DNA of 7,656 nt from an uncultured beta proteobacterium (GCA_903870955.1 CAIQEX010000301.1:1-7656), one strand, 5' to 3'. Positions 1 to 6,367 are shown, counted from the stretch's first letter. Notes: generated from the letters alone by a model not told the origin. Program-made: numbers and translations.

Positions 1-221
1 TGCATGTGGAGGCCGGTCACAAGCTCAACGGTTCGCTGGTGCGCGAAGGCTTGGTGGATGAGTTTTTGGTCTACCTGGCCCCCAAACTCATGGGGCAAGG
101 TGCCGATATGGCCAACTTTGGGCCACTGACCGAGCTTTCCCAGGCGCTGCCGCTGACATTCCAGTCCACCGCCATGGTCGGGCCGGACCTGCGCATATTG
201 GCCAGGGTGAGTCAGCGTTAG
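1..221 (+). CDS. ribD: RibD C-terminal fragment (pyrimidine deaminase/reductase), 5' end outside window
   Basis: This is the last 72 codons of a gene cut by the window edge, read in frame from base 3 to a TAG at 219-221. The visible piece belongs to the C-terminal reductase domain of RibD, which reduces the ribosylamino-pyrimidine intermediate with NADPH on the way to riboflavin. Support comes from the HVEAGHKLNGSL stretch at the very start, the VDEFLVYLAPKLMG stretch and the closing VGPDLRI, all of which match the end of RibD reductase domains. The N-terminal zinc deaminase domain is not in view. The next riboflavin gene, ribE, starts 818 bases downstream, and only a toxin-antitoxin pair lies between. 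No convincing terminator follows the stop codon, so transcription could continue into that pair. Confidence 0.88.
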   Translation, partial: HVEAGHKLNGSLVREGLVDEFLVYLAPKLMGQGADMANFGPLTELSQALPLTFQSTAMVGPDLRILARVSQR

Positions 222-237
222 GCCAAAGCAAATGGCT

Positions 238-265
238 TTGAAAATGATTGCACCAAGCATATAAT
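238..265 (+). promoter_or_regulatory. Predicted sigma-70 promoter of the toxin-antitoxin pair
   Basis: A -35 element TTGAAA at 238-243 (5 of 6 consensus) is followed by a 16-base spacer and a perfect -10 element TATAAT at 260-265. The expected transcription start is near 272, about 28 bases before the antitoxin ATG. It is the best promoter-like match I noticed in the window. It sits inside the inverted-repeat operator described separately, which fits autorepression. Confidence 0.75.
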
Positions 266-274
266 GCAATCATT
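243..274. promoter_or_regulatory. Perfect 10-bp inverted repeat, probable FitA-type operator
   Basis: The arm AATGATTGCA at 243-252 is mirrored exactly by TGCAATCATT at 265-274, with a 12-base spacer. The left arm touches the end of the -35 box, and the right arm covers the last base of the -10 box and the expected start of transcription. A bound dimer of dimers would therefore block RNA polymerase. FitA-family ribbon-helix-helix antitoxins are known to bind an inverted repeat in their own promoter, alone weakly and with toxin strongly. Binding here is inferred from position and symmetry. Confidence 0.72.
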
Positions 275-282
275 GATATCAA
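273..282. promoter_or_regulatory. Perfect palindrome TTGATATCAA next to the operator
   Basis: This is a 10-base perfect palindrome sharing its first two bases with the right arm of the large inverted repeat and lying just downstream of the predicted transcription start. It could be an accessory binding site or part of an extended operator. A short palindrome in AT-rich DNA can also arise by chance. Confidence 0.35.
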
Positions 283-299
283 CCTTATGAGAATGCAGC

Positions 300-539
300 A
301 TGCCATCCATCACCGTCCGCAACATCCCTGAGGAGACGCACCGCGCCTTGCGGGTGCGCGCTGCGATGGCGGGTCGAAGCACGGAGGCGGAAGTTCGGGC
401 CATTCTTGAAAGCATTACACGACCTGAAGGTCGCATCAAGTTGGGCTCCTTGCTGGCAGAAATCGGCCAGCAAGCCGGGGGGGTCGATCTTGAGATTGAG
501 CGCGACAAGTCACCCAGCGAACCGATGAGCTTTGAGTGA
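300..539 (+). CDS. fitA: FitA-like (VapB-type) ribbon-helix-helix antitoxin
   Basis: This 79-residue protein is the antitoxin and DNA-binding half of the pair. Residues 3-8 (ITVRNI) form the expected DNA-contacting beta strand. Residues about 10-40 give the two helices of an Arc/MetJ ribbon-helix-helix fold and include the characteristic AGRSTEAEVRAIL. Residues about 45-66 (IKLGSLLAEIGQQAGGVDLE) match the C-terminal tail that FitA uses to cover its toxin. Length is almost the same as gonococcal FitA, as I remember it (78). The ATG at 300 is the only ATG near the start that is in frame; those at 287 and 293 are in another frame. The Shine-Dalgarno signal is weak. The stop overlaps the toxin start by four bases (GTGA), indicating translational coupling. 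Regulation is likely autorepression through the inverted repeat at 243-274. Confidence 0.9.
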   Translation: MPSITVRNIPEETHRALRVRAAMAGRSTEAEVRAILESITRPEGRIKLGSLLAEIGQQAGGVDLEIERDKSPSEPMSFE

Positions 540-961
540 TTCTTCTTGATACCAACGTCGTTTCTGAACCACTGAAACTCACCGGTGACAGAGGTGTTTT
601 GAAGTGGATAGACGCGCAGATCATCGAAACCCTTTACCTGTCAACGATCAGCCTCGCCGAGTTGCGTTTTGGCATTGCGGCACTGGCTCCCGGCAAACGC
701 AGAGACACGCTCCAGACCAGTCTTGAGCAACGCATCCTGCCCTTGTTCGCCGGCCGTATCCTGCCCTTTGATGCAGCAGCCTCCGAAGCCTACGCGGTGC
801 TGCGTGCCCGTGCGCGAACCGAGGGAAAAGCTATCGCGCCCGCTGACGGCTACATTGCTGCGACCGCCAAGAGCCATGGTTTGATTGTTGCAACGCGCGA
901 CGTGGGCCCTTTTGAAGCCGCTGGCCTGACGGTCATCAACCCTTGGAATGCGCAGTACTGA
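536..961 (+). CDS. fitB: FitB-like (VapC-type) PIN-domain toxin ribonuclease
   Basis: This 141-residue PIN-domain protein is the toxin of the pair and is predicted to be a magnesium-dependent ribonuclease held inactive by the upstream antitoxin. The four acidic active-site positions are all present: D5 in the opening ILLDTNVVSEP, E42 in SLAELRFG, D104 in PADGYIAATA and D122 in VATRDVG. These fall at the same positions as in gonococcal FitB from memory. The internal LPLFAGRILPFD and the closing NPW are also FitB hallmarks. The start is GTG at 536, inside the antitoxin stop region, giving a 4-base overlap typical of coupled toxin-antitoxin genes. All catalytic residues are intact, so the toxin looks functional. 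The RNA target cannot be read from sequence. A stand-alone metabolic role is unlikely despite the riboflavin neighbours. Confidence 0.92.
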   Translation: MILLDTNVVSEPLKLTGDRGVLKWIDAQIIETLYLSTISLAELRFGIAALAPGKRRDTLQTSLEQRILPLFAGRILPFDAAASEAYAVLRARARTEGKAIAPADGYIAATAKSHGLIVATRDVGPFEAAGLTVINPWNAQY

Positions 962-1027
962 TGGGGTTTGACTGATTTTTAATTTGTCAGATTTCGTGCC
1001 CGCCCGAGCCTGAGGCCCAATCCCTGC

Positions 1028-1039
1028 GAAAATACGCGG
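1028..1039 (+). promoter_or_regulatory. Possible -10-like element abutting the ribE start (leaderless or near-leaderless)
   Basis: The 12 bases before the ribE ATG contain an AT-rich hexamer (AAAATA at 1029-1034) in an otherwise GC-rich stretch, and there is no Shine-Dalgarno sequence. If it is a -10 box, transcription would begin at or next to the start codon. No good -35 box is visible at the matching distance. Weak evidence only. Confidence 0.25.
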
Positions 1040-1699
1040 ATGTTTACCGGAATCATCACCGGCGTGGGGCGCATCGTCGCCGTTCATGCCTTAGGCAGCT
1101 CTTCTACGCACGGCAAGCGCCTGACCATATCCTGCCCTGCGGACTATCTGGAGGACGTGGGCCTGGGTGACAGCATCGCGCTGAATGGCGCCTGCATGAC
1201 CGTCACCACGCTGGACGCTGCAGCCAACCAGTACACCGTCGACATTTCGGCCGAATCCCTGGACAAGACGGCCGGGCTGGACCAACCGGGCCCCATCAAC
1301 CTGGAAAAAGCCTTGCGCGCCAATGACCGCCTGGGCGGCCACCTGGTATCCGGTCATGTGGACGGCATTGGCACGGTGACGCACTTTGCACAGATTGGCG
1401 AAAGCTGGGACCTGCGCGTGCTGGCCCCCAAAGACCTCGGTAAATTTCTGGCCTACAAAGGCTCCATCGTCATCAATGGGGTCAGCCTGACGGTCAATCG
1501 CGTGGTCGACCTGCCCGAAGGTTGCGAGGTGTATATCAACCTGATTCCGCACACGGTAGAAAACACGGCCTTGTCGGCCTTGGTCGGTGGCGCCCGCGTC
1601 AATCTGGAGATCGACCTGATCGCCCGCTATGTGGAACGTATGCTGACCGCGCCGGCTTCAAACGCTCCCGAACCTGTTACTTCTTCTACCTCGGCTTAA
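1040..1699 (+). CDS. ribE: Riboflavin synthase (alpha subunit type)
   Basis: This 219-residue cytosolic enzyme catalyses the last step of riboflavin synthesis, dismutation of two 6,7-dimethyl-8-ribityllumazine molecules to riboflavin plus the pyrimidinedione that RibH re-uses. The protein starts with the invariant MFTGIIT. It has two lumazine-binding barrels in tandem: repeat one with NGACMTVT at 49-56, and repeat two with GGHLVSGHVDG at 99-109, KGSIVINGVSLTVN at 140-153 and LIPHTVENT at 168-176. The closing NLEIDLIARYVERM helix mediates trimer formation. The last 18 residues are a Pro/Ser/Thr-rich tail with no expected role. No Shine-Dalgarno sequence precedes the ATG. The gene is 53 bases upstream of ribB. 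Some nomenclatures call this gene ribC; the gene called ribE in others is the lumazine synthase. Confidence 0.95.
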   Translation: MFTGIITGVGRIVAVHALGSSSTHGKRLTISCPADYLEDVGLGDSIALNGACMTVTTLDAAANQYTVDISAESLDKTAGLDQPGPINLEKALRANDRLGGHLVSGHVDGIGTVTHFAQIGESWDLRVLAPKDLGKFLAYKGSIVINGVSLTVNRVVDLPEGCEVYINLIPHTVENTALSALVGGARVNLEIDLIARYVERMLTAPASNAPEPVTSSTSA

Positions 1700-1752
1700 C
1701 TCCATCCACCCCGGTAAAACGCCCTCTTCTCACCCCATCTCTTTTTGCCACC

Positions 1753-2895
1753 ATGAACGCACCCGCAACCGCTTTGTCCCCCGTCGCTTTGTCCCCCGTC
1801 GCGATCTCCCCCATTGAAGACATCGTGGCCGACATGCGCGCGGGCAAGATCGTGATTCTGGTGGACGAGGAAGACCGCGAAAACGAAGGCGACCTGATTC
1901 TGGCTGCCGACCACGTCACTGCCGAGGCCATCAACTTCATGGCCAAGTTTGGCCGCGGCCTGATCTGCCTGACTCTGAGCCGCGAGCGCTGCGAGCGCCT
2001 GCAACTGCCCCCCATGACTGCCCGCAACGGCGACAAAAAGGGCACCGCCTTTACCGCTTCCATCGAAGCCGCCGAGGGTGTCACCACCGGCATTTCTGCC
2101 GCCGACCGTGCGCGTACCGTGCAAGCCGCCGTGGCCCGCAATGCGGTGCCGTCCGACTTGGTGCAGCCAGGCCACATCTTCCCGCTGCAAGCCGTGGATG
2201 GTGGCGTGCTGATGCGTGCCGGACACACCGAGGCCGGTTGCGATCTGGCTGCAATGGCCGGTTGCTCGCCCGCCTCTGTCATTTGCGAAATCATGAACGA
2301 CGACGGCACCATGGCGCGTCTACCCGACCTGCAGCTTTTTGCCGCCGAACATGGCCTAAAGATCGGCACTATTGCCGACTTGATCGCACACCGCAGCCGG
2401 GTCGAATCGCTGATCGAACAGGTTGGCACGCGCAATATCCAAACGGCTGCTGGCGAATTTACCGCGCATGCGTTTCGCGACACCACCGGGCGCGGCATTC
2501 ACCTGGCCTTGGTCAAAGGCGAATGGACCGCAGAGGACTCCGTGGCCGTGCGGGTGCACGAGCCGCTGTCGGTGCTGGACGCACTGGAAATCAACCGCAG
2601 CATGCACTCCTGGAGCCTTGAATCCGCCTTGACCCACATTGCCTCTGAGGGCAAGGGTGTTCTGGTGCTGCTGAACTGTGGCGAGAGTGGCGAGCAATTG
2701 CTGTCCCAATTTGAAGGCACCGCCCGTGCCGCCCATGCGCCCGAGCGTGGCCGCATGGATTTGCGCAGCTATGGCATTGGTGCGCAGGTGCTGCGCCAGT
2801 GCGGCGTGCACAAAATGCGCCTCCTGGGCAGCCCGCGGCGCATGCCCAGCATGACGGGCTATGGCTTGGAAATTACCGGTTACATCAGCAAATAA
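1753..2895 (+). CDS. ribBA: 3,4-dihydroxy-2-butanone 4-phosphate synthase fused to a degenerate GTP cyclohydrolase II-like domain (RibBA/RibBX type)
   Basis: This 380-residue cytosolic protein makes the four-carbon unit for lumazine from ribulose 5-phosphate. The N-terminal domain (about 18-215) is complete, with DEEDRENEGDLI at 38-49, TAFTASIEAAEGVTTGIS at 98-115, PGHIFPL at 139-145, RAGHTEAGCDL at 155-165 and E179. The C-terminal domain (about 216-380) has the RibA fold signature DLRSYGIGAQVL at 336-347 and YGLEITG near the end. It lacks the three-cysteine zinc motif of GTP cyclohydrolase II: RVHEPLSVLDALE at 267-279 stands where the Cys-rich loop should begin, and the only cysteines in the domain are C309 and C350. 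It therefore probably cannot hydrolyse GTP. The ATG at 1753 is chosen because an upstream in-frame extension to 1522 would lie inside ribE. A 15-base tandem repeat encodes residues 7-21. No clear Shine-Dalgarno sequence precedes it. Confidence 0.93.
   Translation: MNAPATALSPVALSPVAISPIEDIVADMRAGKIVILVDEEDRENEGDLILAADHVTAEAINFMAKFGRGLICLTLSRERCERLQLPPMTARNGDKKGTAFTASIEAAEGVTTGISAADRARTVQAAVARNAVPSDLVQPGHIFPLQAVDGGVLMRAGHTEAGCDLAAMAGCSPASVICEIMNDDGTMARLPDLQLFAAEHGLKIGTIADLIAHRSRVESLIEQVGTRNIQTAAGEFTAHAFRDTTGRGIHLALVKGEWTAEDSVAVRVHEPLSVLDALEINRSMHSWSLESALTHIASEGKGVLVLLNCGESGEQLLSQFEGTARAAHAPERGRMDLRSYGIGAQVLRQCGVHKMRLLGSPRRMPSMTGYGLEITGYISK
1771..1815 (+). repeat. 15-bp tandem repeat (two perfect copies plus one degenerate) in the ribB N-terminus
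   Basis: GCTTTGTCCCCCGTC occurs at 1771-1785 and again, identically, at 1786-1800; a diverged third copy lies at 1801-1815. The copies encode ALSPV, ALSPV and AISPI, ahead of the folded catalytic domain. The unit is a multiple of three, so slippage would alter tail length without breaking the frame. Confidence 0.85.
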
Positions 2896-2901
2896 CACAC
2901 A

Positions 2902-2907
2902 AGGGAG
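2902..2907 (+). promoter_or_regulatory. Strong Shine-Dalgarno of ribH
   Basis: AGGGAG lies six bases before the ribH ATG at 2914, in the 18-base gap after ribB. It contrasts with ribE, ribB, the aminotransferase and tolQ, which have no obvious site. It may support the high output needed for a multimeric lumazine synthase. Confidence 0.75.
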
Positions 2908-2913
2908 ATAACT

Positions 2914-3387
2914 ATGTTTGGCGCAGACAAAGGCAACGTGGCAGCACAGGACAACCGATTGAACGGCAAGAAACTCAAGATCGGAATCGTGCAAGCACGC
3001 TTTAACGCGGGCATTACCGATGCTTTGGCTGCAGCCTGCACAACCGAGTTGCTGGTACTGGGCGTGGCCGAGAAGGACATCACCCACGTCACCGTTCCCG
3101 GCGCACTGGAAGTGGCCGTGGTTCTGCAAGCCATGGCCGAAAAATCCAGCTTTGACGCGTTGATCGCCCTGGGCTGCATCATCCGTGGCGAGACCTACCA
3201 TTTTGAGCTGGTCGCCAACGAATCGGGCGCGGCCATCACCCGCATCGGTCTGGACTATCAGGTGCCGATTGCGAATGCCGTGCTAACCACCGAAAACCTG
3301 GAGCAGGCCGTGGCCCGTCAGGAAGAAAAAGGCCGCGATGCGGCCCGCGTTGCGATTGAGATGGCCAACCTGCTGGAGTCGATTTAA
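2914..3387 (+). CDS. ribH: 6,7-dimethyl-8-ribityllumazine synthase
   Basis: This 157-residue enzyme condenses the ribitylamino-pyrimidinedione with 3,4-dihydroxy-2-butanone 4-phosphate to give the lumazine substrate of riboflavin synthase. Family landmarks are in order: [10 protein letters not shown] at 29-38 (aromatic and substrate pocket), VPGALEVA at 61-68, RGETYHFE at 91-98 with H96 as the expected acid-base histidine, and [11 protein letters not shown] at 125-135, part of the phosphate and neighbour-subunit contacts. Length is typical for the family. A good Shine-Dalgarno at 2902-2907 fixes the ATG. Its stop codon TAA shares one base with the nusB ATG (TAATG), so the two are almost certainly co-translated. 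Confidence 0.96.
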   Translation: MFGADKGNVAAQDNRLNGKKLKIGIVQARFNAGITDALAAACTTELLVLGVAEKDITHVTVPGALEVAVVLQAMAEKSSFDALIALGCIIRGETYHFELVANESGAAITRIGLDYQVPIANAVLTTENLEQAVARQEEKGRDAARVAIEMANLLESI

Positions 3388-3929
3388 TGAGTGATTTCAA
3401 CCACCCTTCCAGCCCCGCACGCCCGCCACGTCAGGCCCGCACTGGCGTCACCAGCACCGGCGCGCGTAAGGCGGGTAGCAAGTCCGACCGCAGCCGTGCG
3501 CGCGAGTTTGCACTGCAAGGGCTTTACCAGTTCATCGTGGGCTGCAATCCGGTGGACGACGTGGATGCGTTTACCCGTGACCTGGCTGGCTTTAACAAGG
3601 CCGATGCGGCGCACTTTGACGCCTTGCTGCACGGTTGCACCGATCAGGCCCGCCAGCTCGACGTGCTGATTCAACCGCTGCTGGACCGACCCTGGGGCGA
3701 GATTTCGCCGATTGAACACGCGGTGATGTGGATTGGCGTGTACGAGATGCTGCACTGTCTGGATGTCCCCTGGCGCGTGGTGATCAACGAGTGCGTGGAG
3801 TTGGCCAAGGAATTTGGCGGCACCGACGGCCACAAGTACGTGAATGCCGTGCTGAATGGCCTGGCACCCCAGCTGCGTACTGCCGAGGTGGAGTCCGACC
3901 GCAGCAAAGCACCTCGCCAAGAACGCTGA
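3387..3929 (+). CDS. nusB: Transcription antitermination factor NusB
   Basis: This 180-residue all-helical RNA-binding protein pairs with NusE (ribosomal protein S10) on boxA RNA to support antitermination, chiefly of rRNA operons. The NusB domain runs from about residue 35, starting [14 protein letters not shown], through [17 protein letters not shown], to the very conserved block [20 protein letters not shown] at 133-152. About 34 residues before the domain are rich in Pro, Arg, Ser and Thr and look disordered, and a charged tail of about 20 residues follows. These extensions make it longer than the roughly 140-residue E. coli protein. The start overlaps the ribH stop by one base. The ribH-nusB pairing is common in bacteria. 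Confidence 0.95.
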   Translation: MSDFNHPSSPARPPRQARTGVTSTGARKAGSKSDRSRAREFALQGLYQFIVGCNPVDDVDAFTRDLAGFNKADAAHFDALLHGCTDQARQLDVLIQPLLDRPWGEISPIEHAVMWIGVYEMLHCLDVPWRVVINECVELAKEFGGTDGHKYVNAVLNGLAPQLRTAEVESDRSKAPRQER

Positions 3930-3954
3930 TCCGCCGTCGATCCTTCCCTGATTC

Positions 3955-5139
3955 ATGCAGATATCCCAGCGCGCACAAGCCATCGAGCCCTTCTATGTCA
4001 TGGAGGTGGCCAAGGCCGCCGCCGAGTTGGGCAAAACCGTGGCCCACACCGACCGACCGATGGTGTTTTTGAACATCGGTGAGCCGGACTTCACCGCCCC
4101 ACCGCTGGTGCAAGAAGCGGCGGCACGGGCCGTGCGCGATGGCCTGACACAGTACACGCCCGCCCTGGGCTTGATGCCGCTGCGCGAGCGCATTTCAGAC
4201 TGGTACGCCACGCGCTTTGGCGCCAAGGTTCCCGCCAGCCGCATTGTGGTCACGGCCGGTGCTTCCGCCGCTTTGCACCTCGCCTGCATGGCGCTGATCA
4301 ACCCGGGCGATGAAATCCTGATGCCCGACCCGAGCTACCCGTGCAACCGGCATTTCGTCAGTGCGGCGGGTGGCCAAGCGAAGCTTTTGCCAACCACGGC
4401 CGCCGAGCGCTTCCAGCTGACCGCCGACAAGGTTGAAGAGGCCTGGAGTGCGCACACGCGCGGCGTGCTGCTGGCCTCGCCCTCCAACCCAACCGGCACC
4501 TCGATCCATCCGGACGCGTTGCGCCGCATTCACCAGGTGGTGCAGGCACGGGGTGGCATCACCCTGGTGGACGAGATTTATCTGGCCCTCAGTTTTGATG
4601 CCCAGTTTGGCCAGACCGCCTTGACCATCGATGACTCCATCATCAGCATCAACAGCTTCAGCAAGTACTTCAACATGACCGGTTGGCGTCTGGGCTGGAT
4701 GGTGGTGCCGGAGGCACTGGTGCCGATCATCGAACGGCTGGCGCAAAACCTTTTCATTTGCCCCAGCGCAATTGCGCAGCACGCGGCCCTGGCCTGCTTC
4801 GAGCCCGCCAGCATTGCACTTTATGAGCAACGCCGGGACGAATTCAAGGCGCGGCGCGACTTCTTCATCCCGGCGTTGAACGACCTGGGTTTGAGCGTGC
4901 CAGTGATGCCGGACGGCGCCTTTTACGCCTGGGCCGATTGTTCGGACGCCTGCGCCAAACTCGGTGTCAACGGGAGCTGGGATTTTGCGTTTGAGGTGAT
5001 GAAGCGTGCCCATGTGGCGGTCACGCCGGGGCGGGACTTCGGTGTCGCCCAAACCGCCAACTTCATCCGTTTTTCCACTGCCAGTTCCATGGCGCAATTG
5101 CAGACCGCGGTGACGCGGCTGCGTGCCCTGCTAGCCTGA
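3955..5139 (+). CDS. Fold-type I PLP-dependent aminotransferase (class I/II)
   Basis: This 394-residue cytosolic enzyme is predicted to move an amino group between an amino acid and a 2-oxo acid using pyridoxal phosphate. Recognisable elements are NIGEPDF at 40-46, YTPALGLMPLRE at 67-78, TAGASAALHLA at 100-110 (phosphate binding), SPSNPTG at 175-181 with N178, VDEIY at 205-209 with D206 and Y209, SFSKYFNMTGWRLGW at 234-248 with the Schiff-base lysine K237 and R245, and R372 in NFIRFS, the expected carboxylate-binding arginine. Length is normal for the aspartate/alanine aminotransferase group. The substrate cannot be decided from sequence alone, so I give no gene symbol. It lies 25 bases after nusB and 17 bases before tolQ on the same strand, suggesting cotranscription, but no link to riboflavin or Tol function is evident. 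Confidence 0.9.
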   Translation: MQISQRAQAIEPFYVMEVAKAAAELGKTVAHTDRPMVFLNIGEPDFTAPPLVQEAAARAVRDGLTQYTPALGLMPLRERISDWYATRFGAKVPASRIVVTAGASAALHLACMALINPGDEILMPDPSYPCNRHFVSAAGGQAKLLPTTAAERFQLTADKVEEAWSAHTRGVLLASPSNPTGTSIHPDALRRIHQVVQARGGITLVDEIYLALSFDAQFGQTALTIDDSIISINSFSKYFNMTGWRLGWMVVPEALVPIIERLAQNLFICPSAIAQHAALACFEPASIALYEQRRDEFKARRDFFIPALNDLGLSVPVMPDGAFYAWADCSDACAKLGVNGSWDFAFEVMKRAHVAVTPGRDFGVAQTANFIRFSTASSMAQLQTAVTRLRALLA

Positions 5140-5156
5140 TTGACCCGAACCACACC

Positions 5157-5855
5157 ATGAACCAAGACCTTTCCATCATCCATCTGGTCCTCAACGCCAG
5201 CGCCGTGGTGCAAGCCGTCATGCTGCTGTTGATGGTGGTGTCCATCTCCAGCTGGGCGGCCATCTTCCGCAAGCTGTTTTCACTCAAAAAGGTGAAAGGC
5301 CAAAACGAAGAATTCGAGCGCGAATTCTGGTCCGGCGCCAGCCTGAACGACCTGTTCAACGCCGCCACCAAACGCGCCAGCCATTGCGGGCCAATGGAAC
5401 GCATTTTTGCCAGCGGCATGCGCGAATACCAAAAGCTGCGCGAACGCCGCATCACCGATCCCGGCACGCTCATGGACGGTGCCCGCCGGGCCATGCGCGC
5501 CAGTTTCCAGCGCGAGATGGACGTGGTGGAAACCAACCTGTCGTTTCTGGCCTCGGTGGGTTCGGTCTCGCCGTATGTCGGTTTGTTCGGCACGGTCTGG
5601 GGCATCATGCATGCCTTTGTCGGCCTGGCTTCGCTCACACAGGTGACATTGGCGACGGTAGCCCCCGGCATTGCGGAGGCTTTGGTGGCCACTGCGATTG
5701 GCTTGTTTGCAGCCATCCCGGCGGTGGTGGCATACAACCGCTTTGCCCGCGACCTCGACCGCATCGCCATCCAGCAGGAAACTTTTATTGAAGAGTTTTC
5801 CAACATCCTGCAACGCAATGTGGGTGCGCAGACTGCGCAGCCCGCAGGCCGTTAA
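5157..5855 (+). CDS. tolQ: Tol-Pal system inner-membrane channel subunit TolQ
   Basis: This 232-residue inner-membrane protein is the MotA/ExbB-family subunit that, with TolR, uses the proton gradient to energise TolA during outer-membrane constriction at division. The first membrane helix is about residues 14-36 and ends in SISSWAAIFRK, very like E. coli TolQ. A long cytoplasmic segment follows to about 127. Two more membrane helices lie at about 132-157 and 166-192. They carry the pore threonines T146 (FGTVWGIM) and T179 (VATAIGLF), matching E. coli T145 and T178. ExbB is the main alternative, but length, the adjacent tolR, and a TolA-like third gene favour TolQ. No Shine-Dalgarno is obvious. 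The usual upstream neighbour ybgC is absent here and the aminotransferase takes its place. Confidence 0.92.
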   Translation: MNQDLSIIHLVLNASAVVQAVMLLLMVVSISSWAAIFRKLFSLKKVKGQNEEFEREFWSGASLNDLFNAATKRASHCGPMERIFASGMREYQKLRERRITDPGTLMDGARRAMRASFQREMDVVETNLSFLASVGSVSPYVGLFGTVWGIMHAFVGLASLTQVTLATVAPGIAEALVATAIGLFAAIPAVVAYNRFARDLDRIAIQQETFIEEFSNILQRNVGAQTAQPAGR

Positions 5856-5866
5856 GTCGCGAGCAC

Positions 5867-5872
5867 GAGGAG
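5867..5872 (+). promoter_or_regulatory. Shine-Dalgarno of tolR
   Basis: GAGGAG lies seven bases before the tolR ATG at 5880, in the 24-base gap after tolQ, and settles this start codon over the internal ATG at 5940. Confidence 0.7.
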
Positions 5873-5879
5873 TCACAAC

Positions 5880-6320
5880 ATGCCAGCAGTCGCCGGACGA
5901 GGACATGGTCGCGGACGCCGCACCATTAACGAAATCAACATGGTGCCGTTTATCGATGTGATGCTGGTGCTGCTGATCATCTTCATGGTGACGGCGCCGC
6001 TGATTACGCCCAGCCTGATCGACCTGCCCAGCGTGGGCAAGGCCGGACGCCAACCTGACCAGATCATTAAGATCACCGTCAATAAGGATGGCAAGCTGCA
6101 GCTCACAACAGATGACAAGACGGCACCGGTATCTTTGAAGGAGCTGGCTGTGGCCGTAAAACACGCCCAGGGGGCCAAGGACAGTGCTGCGGCGGCCAAT
6201 TCGGCTGTCGTCATCTATGGCGACAAGAACGTGAAGTACGAGAACGTGGTGAACGTCATGGACACCTTGCAACGCGCCGGTATCCAGCGCGTCGGGCTGT
6301 CGGTGCAACTGGTTAACTGA
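5880..6320 (+). CDS. tolR: Tol-Pal system protein TolR
   Basis: This 146-residue protein has a single membrane helix and is the ExbD-family partner of TolQ. A short Arg/Gly-rich cytoplasmic start (residues 1-14) leads to the family signature INEINMVPFIDVMLVLLIIF at 16-35, with the proton-carrying aspartate D26 equivalent to E. coli D23. The membrane helix is followed by a periplasmic domain, about 45-146, with the peptidoglycan-binding fold expected in TolR; this includes VVIYGDKNVKYENVVNVMD and ends in VGLSVQL. Length fits the family. It starts 24 bases after tolQ with its own ribosome-binding site, and tolA follows 47 bases after its stop. Confidence 0.93.
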   Translation: MPAVAGRGHGRGRRTINEINMVPFIDVMLVLLIIFMVTAPLITPSLIDLPSVGKAGRQPDQIIKITVNKDGKLQLTTDDKTAPVSLKELAVAVKHAQGAKDSAAAANSAVVIYGDKNVKYENVVNVMDTLQRAGIQRVGLSVQLVN

Positions 6321-6367
6321 GCCGGTAAATAGCTAAGCCATTAAGACGATTGGACAACCCACCACGC

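Noticed and set aside
224..240. Small hairpin CAAAGC-AAATG-GCTTTG just after the ribD stop
   Set aside because: It resembles a terminator stem, but it has only 6 bp with few G-C pairs and is followed by AAAATGATT with no T-run on the + strand. It also runs into the fitA -35 box.
938..990. Possible terminator after fitB (AACCC/GGGTT pairing, then a T-rich stretch; also CTGA/TCAG)
   Set aside because: The stems are only 4-5 bp with a long or AT-only loop, too weak to call.
1522..1752. Upstream in-frame extension of ribB by 77 codons
   Set aside because: It would lie mostly within the ribE coding region in another frame, and the extra peptide does not resemble RibB. The ATG at 1753 gives a normal N-terminus.
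1700..1752. FMN riboswitch before ribB, or in the ribE leader
   Set aside because: The 53-base gap is too short for an RFN element, and I see none of its conserved blocks here or in the 78 bases before ribE.
2356..3201. Long minus-strand open frame opposite ribB and ribH
   Set aside because: This is a shadow of GC-rich coding on the + strand. It spans two well-identified genes and its His/Gln/Gly-rich translation has no recognisable domain.
4195..5097. Long minus-strand open frame opposite the aminotransferase
   Set aside because: Shadow frame of a strongly conserved gene with no sign of its own start signal or family.
5309..5328. 8-bp inverted repeat AGAATTCG-AGCG-CGAATTCT within tolQ
   Set aside because: It results from the repeated Glu-Phe codons of EFEREF in the cytoplasmic segment and has no regulatory context.
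5280..6308. Long minus-strand open frame opposite tolQ and tolR
   Set aside because: It crosses two confident genes and their intergenic gap, and the translation is His/Gln-rich noise typical of the antisense frame.
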